A stretch of 64,000 bases of DNA from Aporrectodea caliginosa (lineage: Eukaryota; Annelida; Clitellata; Crassiclitellata; Lumbricidae). The stretch spans positions 612,001-676,000 of the forward strand of contig JACEVL010000499.1 of the NCBI GenBank assembly GCA_020284085.1, read 5' to 3'. Made by a program: the position numbers and the translations under genes. Positions within the stretch are counted from its first letter, which is position 1. Each line of letters begins with the position of its first letter. The notes under the pieces were generated by a model. The model searched no databases, was not told where the DNA came from, and saw only the letters and a program-made list of their open reading frames with translations. Of the stretch, positions 39,301 to 46,773 are shown one piece after another.

Positions 39301-40636
39301 CGGCGCAGATGCAATTATATTGCAGAACAATAATTGTGACACAGTTAAACCACCCCGTAGGCTACTCTCCTCATTATAGGCCAACCGCTCTAACCAATCA
39401 GCCACCATACATGCCACCCTGCTATTAGGCCTAAATACGATGTTTCTGATCTACACAGGAAATTTTGTACCTCCGCAACATAATTATTCGGCAATTTGCC
39501 TGCATAAATATAATTATCTGAGCGCATTTGTTATGTAAACAAGATGCCATATTTTCATGAACCCGGATTATCACCCCAAAACTAGTCACGCGACGTTACG
39601 TAGGCTAAGGACTTTCCAGCCTTGTGTACAATTATAGATGATAGGCGTAGGCTACAGTCATGCATCCAGTAACTTTTTATATAGCACCTTTCATTTGTTT
39701 GTCGACAATCAGTAAAATCTGGCCCGCAAGCTTTAAGCGAAAAATGACGCTCTAAAGACATTTTCTGTTCCCTGTTGCGGTGTGTCAACTGGTTTTCATA
39801 TTAAACGAATATATAATTAATTGTTAAAGGATTATCTTCTATCCGGCGGGTCTTCGCAGGGCAACCGCGTTGGCTACGCTCTCATTTCCGAACCAGCAGC
39901 CATGTACACGGCTGGCCGAGGAGGAGGAGCAGGCCTCCCTGCCGCCTGCTCCACGGATGACGTTGAACAGGGGCCGAGTTCAGTCGAACACGAGACGGAA
40001 CGAGCCCCGCAATTCTCGTCGATGGCAGAGGGAAGTCGATCGCGACCGACGTCAGCACAGAAACTGATGACGTCACAGGCGATCGACGTCACCGGTTGTT
40101 GTCATGACGTCACTTCGGAGGGGGAAGACAGTGGTAGCGGATATGCGAAGACGATTATGCAGGAAGTGAACCGCTTCGGCGATGTACCTGAGACGCCAGC
40201 CAGTCGCGTTGCTATGCCAACCGGATCGAGCACAGAGGAGGAGCTAGAGAAGAACACGGATTCATGCGACTACTCGACGGGCGTTATGGAACGGAGCCGA
40301 CCGGTCGTCTTGGATACTGCTGCCATGGATACTGTCGGTTACCAGGCAACAGGAACATCAGCTAGTGAAGAGGAAGAATTTGGCGGAAGTACTGACGAGT
40401 CGGCAACTTATGCCAAGGTCATGGAGAACGACTGTGCCGATGGGATGCAGTCCCAACGGGAGGAGTCCAGCCTCGAAGAAATGCGGATTGAGTCCAGCCT
40501 AGATGAAGACCGGATGGAGTCCAACCTAGAAGGAATGCGGATGGAATCCAGTCTAGAGGAGAAACGGGTGGATTCCAGCCTAGAGGAAGAGGACATGACG
40601 ACAGCTCATGAGAGCCTGCTGAACAAGAAGATCTGA
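27164..40636 (+). CDS. Class I cytokine receptor (gp130/Domeless-like), complete gene, 11 coding exons
   Basis: Predicted cell-surface receptor of the haematopoietin class, expected to bind a four-helix cytokine and signal through JAK kinases. Coding exons: 27164-27239, 28194-28463, 29406-29517, 31010-31206, 32756-32904, 33797-33965, 35093-35190, 35655-35913, 37196-37316, 38684-38738, 39860-40636. Joined they give one open frame of 760 residues, with GT-AG at every junction. Layout: signal peptide 1-21; Ig-like domain about 30-114 (C46/C100, with the E-F-Y-Y-C motif at 96-100); first cytokine-receptor domain about 116-217 (Cys-rich); second about 219-323, with G-Y-W-S-E-R-Q at 310-316 in the WSxWS position; third fibronectin domain about 325-441; transmembrane helix about 451-473; Box1-like segment 485-495; acidic tail to 760. 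There are nine N-glycosylation sequons (N132, 140, 159, 232, 264, 272, 351, 372, 378). Intron phases match the family. The family call rests on layout and motifs; ligand and orthology are unknown. No 5'UTR, promoter or polyA signal was identified. Confidence 0.82.
27285..27702. repeat. TAGTA/TAGCA microsatellite and ATTC repeat
   Basis: Imperfect AGTATAGCAT-like pentamer repeats 27290-27655, then ten ATTC units to 27702. In receptor intron 1. Confidence 0.85.
27705..27925 (+). mobile_element. Repeat family D copy
   Basis: Matches 34108-34322 almost base for base; preceded by (ATTC)n at 27660-27702. In receptor intron 1. Confidence 0.8.
28020..28130 (+). repeat. Repeat family G (CTCCGCCACTG)
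   Basis: TTTAACGACACTGTGATAAC, CGCCCTCCTCCTT, GGGACTGGCACTGCCAGAGT, CAGTGGCGGAGTTA. Copies: + at 36790-36910 and 61435-61510; - at 30425-30575 and 51960-52050. The copies sit in introns of both genes. Nature unknown. Confidence 0.7.
28194..28463 (+). CDS. Cytokine receptor exon 2: Ig-like domain
   Basis: Encodes residues 26-115 as one whole Ig-like domain: a T-L-T-L-S-C strand (C46), and a G-E-G-E-F-Y-Y-C strand (C100). Acceptor TTCTAG; donor GTAGGT at 28464. Phase 1 at both ends, as expected for an exon-encoded Ig module. The frame hits a stop a few codons past the donor. A 63-bp minisatellite starts directly at the donor. Confidence 0.82.
28468..28790. repeat. Minisatellite (63-70 bp) at receptor intron 2 donor
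   Basis: GTAAGAGGTTTGTTAGTCCAG recurs at 28468, 28531, 28594, 28657 and 28727; each unit holds a donor-like GTAAGA, and the fourth junction reads CCCCTGCAGGTAAGAG. It starts four bases into the intron. Confidence 0.85.
28980..29155. repeat. TTG/CTG triplet repeat
   Basis: TTGTTGCTG-type units and TTTCTTTTGCTG in receptor intron 2. Confidence 0.85.
29190..29350 (-). mobile_element. SINE family A, near-full copy
   Basis: Reads in complement from GGTAGCCGATTGGTTAGAGC (A box) through GGGTTCGAGTCC (B box) to the CAGCGCCATCGATTAATG body. In receptor intron 2, about 55 bp upstream of exon 3. Confidence 0.85.
29406..29517 (+). CDS. Cytokine receptor exon 3: first half of cytokine-binding domain 1
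   Basis: Encodes about residues 116-152, starting D-A-P-Q-V like a fibronectin III A strand, with C138 followed by W146 and W150, reminiscent of the Cys/Trp pattern of class I receptors. Acceptor TTTCAG, donor GTAAGA, phase 1 in and phase 2 out. Confidence 0.7.
29581..30311. mobile_element. hAT-like element with CAGGGTGCGACCGTACG ends, carrying a nested element
   Basis: The left end CAGGGTGCGACCGTACG and the right end CGTACGGTCGCATCCTG are near-perfect inverted repeats. Flanked by CAAATTAA at 29573-29580 and 30312-30319. The interior is rich in ATACGTATT-type palindromes. In cytokine receptor intron 3. Confidence 0.9.
29768..30097. mobile_element. hAT-like MITE nested inside 29581-30311
   Basis: Ends CAGTGCTGTCCAACC and GGTTGGACAGCACTG, flanked by CCTTACAG at 29760-29767 and 30098-30105. 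It is younger than the host element it interrupts. Confidence 0.92.
31010..31206 (+). CDS. Cytokine receptor exon 4: second half of cytokine-binding domain 1
   Basis: Encodes about residues 153-218 with eight cysteines, including C-C pairs at 163-164 and 175-176. The acceptor TCCAG at 31005-31009 was chosen because it alone gives the phase 2 junction; its pyrimidine tract is weak, so the 5' edge could be off. Donor GTAATA at 31207. Confidence 0.65.
31275..31465 (+). mobile_element. SINE family A, full copy
   Basis: tRNA-like head with an A-box-like AGCCGACTGGTTAGAGCG and B-box GGTTCGAACC, then a body with GGGACCTTGAGCAAGT and GCGCCATCGATTTATGC, ending at CTTAATAAATG before the microsatellite at 31469. 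In receptor intron 4. Confidence 0.85.
31469..31868. repeat. Compound TAG/TGGTAG/CAGTAG microsatellite, about 400 bp
   Basis: (TAG)n, (TGGTAG)n, (TAG)n, (CAGTAG)n then the same series again. In receptor intron 4, directly after the SINE A 3' end. Confidence 0.9.
32440..32660 (+). mobile_element. Repeat family E copy
   Basis: TAATGTAATCGAACATTTAT, the GCGCC..GGCGCT core, GAACGAATATATCACATCAG and GAGGAACCAACCAACGGATT. In receptor intron 4. Confidence 0.78.
32756..32904 (+). CDS. Cytokine receptor exon 5: first half of cytokine-binding domain 2
   Basis: Encodes residues 219-268. It starts K-P-G-P-V like the A strand of a fibronectin III domain, then has V-E-I-S-W (236-240) and F-P-L-R-Y-Q-V (251-257), the usual B and C strand landmarks. 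Phase 1 in, phase 0 out; donor GTTAGT. Confidence 0.83.
33560..33677. repeat. TTA triplet repeat
   Basis: TTG then about 35 TTA units with a few TCA, in receptor intron 5. Confidence 0.9.
33797..33965 (+). CDS. Cytokine receptor exon 6: second half of domain 2 with WSxWS-like motif
   Basis: Encodes residues 269-324. The L-G-P-Y-T-E-Y-Y-A-S-I-R stretch (291-302) is the E-F strand tyrosine corner, and G-Y-W-S-E-R-Q (310-316) sits where class I receptors carry WSxWS. Acceptor GTGCAG; donor GTGGTT at 33966, selected by phase 1. Confidence 0.83.
34043..34107. repeat. ATGT microsatellite (16 units)
   Basis: Perfect ATGT repeat between receptor exon 6 and a family D copy. Confidence 0.9.
34108..34322 (+). 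mobile_element. Repeat family D copy
   Basis: Nearly identical to 27710-27925: GCGCCCCTTCAAGATTTCTA, GAATCGGAGTTTCACGCCGA, GGTGGATTCGAACCCGCAAC. The last is the complement of a tRNA-like head seen at 58900-59035. In receptor intron 6, next to a 16-unit ATGT repeat. Confidence 0.8.
34610..34845 (-). mobile_element. Retrotransposon 3' end of the 46.7 kb family
   Basis: Matches 44975-45230 and 46565-46760: the AAGTAAGTAAGTATATTCTT start, a GCACAGCACTGTGCATGGC block and a GGAGGAAGA block. Lies in cytokine receptor intron 6. Confidence 0.7.
35093..35190 (+). CDS. Cytokine receptor exon 7: first half of third fibronectin domain
   Basis: Encodes residues 325-357, ending V-T-I-F-W-K, the B strand of a fibronectin III domain. 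C341 and C349 probably form a local pair. Acceptor TTGAAG, donor GTAAGT; phase 1 in, phase 0 out. Confidence 0.75.
35655..35913 (+). CDS. Cytokine receptor exon 8: second half of third fibronectin domain
   Basis: Encodes residues 358-443. R-N-G-V-I-V-G-Y-N-V (364-373) is the classic C strand of fibronectin III. D-Y-R-M-Q-V-L-A-C-T (415-424) is the F strand. Acceptor ACGCAG, donor GTATAG at 35914; phase 0 in, phase 1 out. Confidence 0.82.
36071..36779. mobile_element. CCCGTA-rich element with 8-bp flanking duplication
   Basis: Arrays of ACCCGTACCCG on the left (36100-36220) appear inverted as CGGGTACGGGT on the right (36640-36775). ATGCATAG flanks at 36063-36070 and 36780-36787. Starts TAG and ends CTA. 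The middle holds a TGA microsatellite (36298-36345). In receptor intron 8. hAT-like by target length only. Confidence 0.7.
37196..37316 (+). CDS. Cytokine receptor exon 9: transmembrane helix
   Basis: Encodes residues 444-483: a short linker, an uninterrupted hydrophobic stretch of about 23 residues (451-473), then N-R-I-T-W-A-K, a basic stop-transfer start. The acceptor is a tandem CAGCAG, so an exon starting at 37193 with one extra Ala is equally open. Donor GTGAGT; phase 2 out. Confidence 0.82.
37330..37640. repeat. Minisatellite CTTTTATTTTCTTTACCGT in receptor intron 9
   Basis: Roughly fifteen imperfect units of 17-20 bp starting 14 bp after the exon 9 donor. Confidence 0.8.
38285..38665. 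repeat. Minisatellite CACTTAATGACTTGTT ending at exon 10 acceptor
   Basis: Imperfect 16-18 bp units run up to the TACTAAC branch-site-like sequence of exon 10. Confidence 0.8.
38684..38738 (+). CDS. Cytokine receptor exon 10: juxtamembrane, Box1-like
   Basis: Encodes residues 484-502. I-Q-V-P-E-R-V (487-493) lies about 14 residues after the membrane, where class I receptors carry the proline-containing Box1 that binds JAKs. The acceptor is strong, with TACTAAC at 38663-38669 ahead of TGTCTGCAG. Donor GTAAGC. Confidence 0.72.
38739..39859. other. Receptor intron 10
   Basis: Contains a SINE A 3' module in complement around 39240-39410 and GGCGCTATATAAATTT at about 38791; otherwise nothing recognised. 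Confidence 0.5.
39860..40636 (+). CDS. Cytokine receptor exon 11: cytoplasmic tail and stop
   Basis: Encodes residues 503-760 and the TGA stop. The tail is Ser/Thr/Glu-rich and probably disordered. Tyrosines: Y508 (V-G-Y-A-L-I, ITIM-like), Y518, Y597 (Y-A-K-T), Y640, Y663 (Y-Q-A-T) and Y686 (Y-A-K-V). None is a YxxQ STAT3-type site. Five 9-residue repeats occupy 704-748. The terminal exon matches the large last exon common in this family. Confidence 0.83.
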   Translation, partial: GNRVGYALISEPAAMYTAGRGGGAGLPAACSTDDVEQGPSSVEHETERAPQFSSMAEGSRSRPTSAQKLMTSQAIDVTGCCHDVTSEGEDSGSGYAKTIMQEVNRFGDVPETPASRVAMPTGSSTEEELEKNTDSCDYSTGVMERSRPVVLDTAAMDTVGYQATGTSASEEEEFGGSTDESATYAKVMENDCADGMQSQREESSLEEMRIESSLDEDRMESNLEGMRMESSLEEKRVDSSLEEEDMTTAHESLLNKKI

Positions 40637-41076
40637 ATGATTTTGAACAATTGCGCCAGATAACAGGAAGCTAACTGTGCTGAACAGGTTTATACTCTAA
40701 CGTTAAAGGGTTTAAAGCACTATTTTCTTTGCTTCGGCGTATGTGGTCTCTGCTTTTGATCTCATATCATTACTGATAGTATTCGATAGTATGTATGTGT
40801 GCCTGCCTGTCTGTATATATGTTTGTGTTTATATACGCACGTACGTATATGTACGTCAGTGTACGTGCATGTATATGTGTTTGTATGTATGTACGCATGT
40901 AATCATGTACGCATGTATGTAATGTATGTATATTATGTATGTATGTACGCATGTGTGTAGCCTATGTATATGTATGTATGTACGCATGTATGTATATATG
41001 TATGTATGTATGCATGTATGTATGTATGTATGCATGTATATGTGTATGTATGCATGTATGTATGTACGCATGTATG

Positions 41077-41110
<34 letters not shown>

Positions 41111-41220
41111 TGTATGTATGTATGTATGTATGTATATATATGTATGCACGCATGTGTGTATGTATATATGTATGTAGGTATGTATGTAGGTATGTATGTA
41201 GGCTATGTATGTAGTTTCTT
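40637..41220. repeat. Receptor 3' flank and TGTA microsatellite
   Basis: About 150 bp of possible 3'UTR without a visible AATAAA, then imperfect ATGTATGT from 40780 to 41215. Confidence 0.7.
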
Positions 41221-41780
41221 CTCGTTGATCGACACGGTTTTGCTCAGCGTTGAGTCTTGTTCGCTTGTAAATTGCATAGACAGTAAAAGCAATACGTATA
41301 GCTATAAGAACTGCTATGTGACATGTGACAATTGTGCATTAGGCCTAACTGTAAACTCTGGCCAACCACAATATTTAAAATCAGTTCTTATTCCCCAGAC
41401 TTATCATTATTCAATGAGGTCATCTGATCATCTTTGTCTGGTCATACCAAACTCAAGAACTCTTCTTGGCAAACGAGCTTTTTCAGTTGCTGGACCTACG
41501 TTTTGGAACTCTTTTCCTGTGTCTGTACGCTGTGCTCAGTCGTTTGTGTCATTTCGTTCTCGGCTTAAAACAGTAGGGCCTAGGCCTACTTACCTCTTTC
41601 AAATTGCTTATCCACCGCAGGATGTCTCTCTCTGTCTCTTACAGACTGATCTTCTGGATGTTGACCTGATTACGGCTTGGTTTTGGTGTGCCATCGATTG
41701 ATGCCTTGTGCATTAGACACCGGCGCAATAGAAGTTGCTAATTGCATTACATTACAATTACATTACAATGCTTACCTGTA
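41221..41780 (+). mobile_element. Non-LTR retrotransposon C-terminal fragment
   Basis: The open frame to 41700 carries S-D-H-L-C-L-V-I-P-N-S-R-T and K-R-A-F-S-V-A-G-P-T-F-W-N-S-F-P, the conserved end of CR1/L2-type reverse transcriptases. A short ATTAC-type repeat tail follows near 41740-41770. Confidence 0.8.
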
Positions 41781-41924
41781 AAGAACCACTTTCGAGCGAT
41801 GCTTCAACGCTATCGACTGATGCTTGGTCAGACATTAGAGAGTGGCGTCATTAGATAGTTGCATTGAATAAATGAATAATAATAAATTACCGACAGGCCT
41901 AATAATAAGAATAACAATGGGCCT

Positions 41925-42180
41925 ACTGATGCTGGTGGTGGTGGTTATGATGATGACGATGACGACGACGATGATGGTGATGAAGATGATGATGATGATG
42001 GTGGTGGTGATGATGATGATGATGGTGGTGGTGATGATGATGATGATGTGGTGGTGGTGGTGGTGGTGATGATGATGATGATGACGATGGTGATGATGAT
42101 GATGATTATGATTATGCTTATGATGATGGTAATAGGCTAATAATGACAATAGTAATAACAATAATAATAATGATAACCCG
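41925..42180. repeat. GAT/GGT microsatellite
   Basis: Imperfect GATGATGGTGGT units to 42120 then AAT units, following a SINE A 3' end at 41880. Confidence 0.8.
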
Positions 42181-42854
42181 CGCTGGACCCACTTGTGGCA
42201 CCCGCAGACGCCTGCATGCCTTTTGATCCAATCGGAACCAAACGAACGTGGCTAACACTGGCTATAGCCTATTATAGGCCTAGAAGGTCCTTTTGGACTA
42301 AAGTTTTAAAATTATAGACGTGCATAGATAACGGAAACTAAAGATAACGGTTAAGGTTAGGCCTGCAATTCACTTTAAAATGAGAGCCGAAATGTTCTAA
42401 CTCCTCTCAGACACGATTCAGAATTCATCATCATCATCATCATCATCAGTTCATGACGCCATCCATTTGACGGCGATAGGTGCAAATAAATTATCTCCAT
42501 TGTTCTCGATCATATGTCAAGTCCATTGCTCCCCTTAATGATAATGTAAACTGCACAGTTTCTTCCTGAAACTGTCAAGCCGAAATCGTTTATAGTCGAG
42601 TAAGTCGACTAAAGATCACCTCTCCAGCATTCGTGCTAGACAAACCACACCACACACAAAACAACAGCACGCTATATGTTGCAGAAAACGCACTATTTTA
42701 GACCCATGATACGTGCATACATCAATCAATATTCAATCAATCAATATTCGTTTAATCATGAAACCAAGCTGTCACAGACGCAGCTTGTTGCATGCAGTAA
42801 ATATAGCTAATGTCATTAACTAGGAGAAATCCGGTCTCTTTCCTATTGATGTAT

Positions 42855-43455
42855 TATGGGAGAAGCAGATACCTATGAAAATTATAGAATATGCCCTTAA
42901 AGAACCCGTGAAATGAAAATTATAGAATATGCCCTTAAAGAACCCGTGAAATAAAGTTCCGATCCATACATGTATGCATGTATATCTTTCCTATACTGAG
43001 GAAGGCCTACTATGGGAGAAGCAGATAGCCTACTTATGAAAATTATAGAATATGCCCTTAAAGAACCCGTGAAATGAAAATTATAGAATATGCCCTTAAA
43101 GAACCCGTGAAATAAAGTTCCGATCCATACATGTATGCATGTATATCTTTCCTATACTGAGGAAGGCCTACTATGGGAGAAGCAGATAGCCTACTTATGA
43201 AAATTATAGAATATGCCCTTAAAGAACCCGTGAAATGAAAATTATAGAATATGCCCTTAAAGAACCCGTGAAATAAAGTTCCGATCCATACATGTATGCA
43301 TGTATATCTTTCCTATATACTGAGGAAGGCCTACTATGGGAGAAGCAGATACTCATGAAAATTATAGAATATGCCCTTAAAGAACCCCTGAAATGAAAAT
43401 TATAGAATATCCCCTTAGAGAACCCGTTAAATAAAGTTCCGATCCATACATGTAT
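42855..43455. repeat. Minisatellite, about 160-bp unit, four copies
   Basis: TATGGGAGAAGCAGATA recurs at 42855, 43011, 43172 and 43335. Each unit contains an internal 37-bp pair (AAAATTATAGAATATGCCCT). Copies are nearly identical, so recent. Confidence 0.88.
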
Positions 43456-44974
43456 ACATGTTTATATATACATACACACAAACATCCATTTCCGCATGCA
43501 TACATAGCCTATCGGATATACATATATAGCTTCAAACATACATTGCCACACGCATAAACATTTACCTACATGCATGCATAAATACATTCACACACGCATG
43601 TACACATACATACATATGTAGTTTCAAACATACATTCACACATGCATACATATATACATGCATGCATGCATTAATACATTCACGACATGCATGCATATAT
43701 ATACACACACATAAATAGATTAATACATACATTCACGCATGCATATATATATATATATAATTATATATATACATACATGCACATAGCCTAATAGGCCTAT
43801 AATTATACATAATACGCGTACACGTACTCCAAGCATGCTATAAGGAAACGCGGTAGAGCGCCGTATAATTATAGCTTAATTGTTGACTATCTGGAGTTTT
43901 CCCGCCTAGGCTATGCACGTGTTAATTAGCATTAAGCTCGTTCGACTGTTTACGGTCACATAAATATGCTCTGTACACATAATATGGTACAACAATGAAC
44001 ACGCCCCTCACCTGCCTTGAAAGTAATATATTGCGCTATATAAATTTAACAAATCATTAATAAAACTTACCACGGCCTATTAACTGTCTTAAAAACTTTA
44101 GAAAACATTTGCGCTTAACTTCTTAGCATCCTCGATTGATTCCGCTCATTTAATAAAGCTGTTTTAAATTTTCAGAAGATAAATGAACACGAACGACATC
44201 TCTTTACATTCGCTAGATGGCAGAGCAGTTTCATAAAATGTCCACAAAACAGCTTCAATTCGTATAATTGTATTCGCTAGATGGCGATGCTGAGACTGAA
44301 AAACACCGTAAATCGACAAAATGTGTACAAAGTGAATCTTACAAAGCACGTGCTAATCACGATTTCTACAAATTTCATCGAAAATAAGACTGGATATGAA
44401 CTTACCGCTTCAGGAAAACATCTACCGTCATCAGATATCAGGTAATCCTCGATTTTATCGTCAGACGTTTAACGTTAGCTCGATACATTGACCGACTGTT
44501 TGCCTGTGTTGAAGCCTCGTCTAACGTGAACTGTCAACTGGTCGAAAATGTCTTGCTGAAAACGACTTCAAAAATCGGCCATACATCTATATTTTCAAAA
44601 GTGTCGATCTTTGCGACGAAACTTACAGGATCTGATCCAGGACTCCAAACTACATTGGAAAATGTGTTTTGGGGTTCTGGGGTTGAGAAATAACTGAGCA
44701 AATGACGCGAAAAGTTTGAAGGTGTAAAGAATCTGTTTTCTTATGAAATCCTTGCCTTTATTAGAAGGACACCGAGAACGCAGTCAAACGCACCCATGGC
44801 CTACTTATGGTAGAGTAATGACCAATATTGTTCGAAAGGGAACGGTCACTGCTCATTGGTTGAGTTGGGTTTTCCGTGTCAGAAGACGACGTTCAATCTC
44901 TATAATATACTATTATGTGGTTATATTGTTTTCTTGTCGAGGTGGGCGACAGTCGCCATTGCTTTCTGAGTATG
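43456..44974. other. Spacer with ATACAT repeats and two CTCF-like sites
   Basis: ATACATAC/ATGCATGC repeats 43456-43790; 43800-44150 nothing seen; CGCTAGATGGC at 44211 and 44275; 44420-44970 nothing recognised. Confidence 0.5.
44211..44285 (+). promoter_or_regulatory. Two CTCF-core-like sites
   Basis: CGCTAGATGGC at 44211-44221 and 44275-44285, same strand, 64 bp apart, resembling the CTCF core (CCASYAGRKGGC) at most positions. A motif match only; binding is inferred. Confidence 0.3.
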
Positions 44975-45235
44975 TAAGTAAGTATATTCTTTAATGAGAA
45001 GCTTTAGCACACGCACAGATGTAGGCTAGGCTACACGGCAAGCTTAATACATTAAAACAAGCAAGCAAAAATTCATATTAACAAGCCAAGAATTGAATGA
45101 GAGAATTTAGTTATTGTATATCTGTTCTATCAAGGGGAACATAGGGAAGGAAGAGCTACAGGGCTATCGTCGTTCGGGAAAATGACGAGCTTAGGCTAAA
45201 TAGCCAGATCTAGGGAAACCTTGTTTATTTGTATT
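44975..45235 (-). mobile_element. Retrotransposon 3' end of the 46.7 kb family
   Basis: Starts with the same AAGTAAGTATATTCTTTAAT motif, followed by the conserved GAGAAGC and GGAGAGGAAGA-like blocks. 5'-truncated. Confidence 0.7.
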
Positions 45236-45344
45236 GCATCTCCGCAACGAAGCATTTTTGAGCAGTGCCGGCTTTGGGTATAGGCGAAAAGTGTCCTTGC
45301 CTATTATAAAAGCACAAAATTGTCAAAGGCCACCTCTGGATCGC

Positions 45345-45660
45345 TTCCCAAACGGTTCACTCAGCCTACCATTTGCGAGACGGCACATTGGTAAAATGAG
45401 ATGTAGGACTTGATAGGCGCCTTGCATGGTTGTCTACAAATTTCATCGAAAATAAGACTCGATATGAACTTACCGCTTCAGGCCTACAGTTAAATTCGAC
45501 TCCTGTAATAACTTGTGATCATCTATTATTCATACTGATTTGTTATCATCCTGCATTGTGTCAGTTTGAAATTAAACGAAGTTTATTATTATCATCCTTT
45601 CATTCTGATTGTTATCATCCTGCATTGTGTCCGTTTGAAATTAAACGAAGATTATTATTT
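45345..45660 (+). mobile_element. SINE family C copy with a 50-bp insertion
   Basis: GGATCGCTTCCC and GGCGCCTTGCATGG match family C, but 45433-45482 is a copy of 44365-44414 in place of the expected linker. The 3' CAGTTTGAAATTAAACGAAG end is itself duplicated (about 45559 and 45630). Confidence 0.7.
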
Positions 45661-46773
45661 TGATTGATTACAGGTATTGCGCTATACGAATGACATCAAC
45701 GTGCATCCATCATCTGTGCATATGGCGGATTTAGTTTCGCTCAAGTAAAAGTTGTTTAAGTTTTCTGGTCGAATTAACGCGATATCTACAGTATGCTAGA
45801 ATCGATTCGCTTAAATTTGCTTTAAAAGGATATAGGTTATTGCGATTTTTAACCATTATTATTCGGCACCAAGTAGAGAGTAAGTTATGCTTAATTAAAT
45901 GCGTTCGCGGCCAACTACTTATTGGTGTTACAGTTCATGCGGGAGAAAACCTACGCACCCCGATTCCAAATGCTTACCCGTTGATTTAGTATAAGACGTA
46001 AAGTCCTTCTTGAAAAAACTGTTGAATCACTAGCCGATTAGGGCACGGGTAAAATGCTGATTTGCTGAATGCTGATCGCTGATTTCTCATTACAAAATGC
46101 TGATTGGTCATCACTTTACCTAACAGCCAAATCAGCAAATTAAAGGGCAAAATGCTGATCGACATCCGGAATTTCAACCGGATCCCGAAATCCCCTTTTT
46201 AGGTAAAATCAAATTATTTGTGCACATTTTACTTTTTGGGATATATTTGGAATATATTTTTCAGGAGAGTGGAACAAGGGTATTGGTCACCAGTTCACCA
46301 CCACTTTGTGGGGGCAAAGTTACGCTCTTGAGATAGGGCTGCCAACCGTCCCGGATTCCCCTGGACAGTCCCAGGATCGGCCTTGTGCGTCCTGTGTCCT
46401 GCATTGATCCCAAATTGTCCCAGAACTTGGTGTAAATATCCTTCACCAATTGTTGTTCTTGTTTTCGCACACTAAACTCAAACAGGTTTCAGAGAGTGGC
46501 CATAGAATACAGGGTACGGTATGGTTAGGTTAATACTCTCCTCTATTTTAGAGACGTTTTAAGTAAGAAGTAAGTAAGAATATTCTTTATTGAGAAGTAC
46601 TAGCAAATGCACAGCACTGTACATGGCATGATTAATACATTCAAACAAACAAACAATTTAAATATACAAGCAAAGAATTGAATGGGAGATGTTAATGTAT
46701 ATCAGTGGAACGTAGGGGAGGAAGAGTTAAGGTTATAGTCATAGAGGGAAAATGAAGAGCTAAAGTAGACTGT

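Noticed and set aside
42855..43455. CRISPR array
   Set aside because: Repeat units are 156-163 bp and nearly identical throughout, with no short-repeat/variable-spacer structure; the host is eukaryotic.
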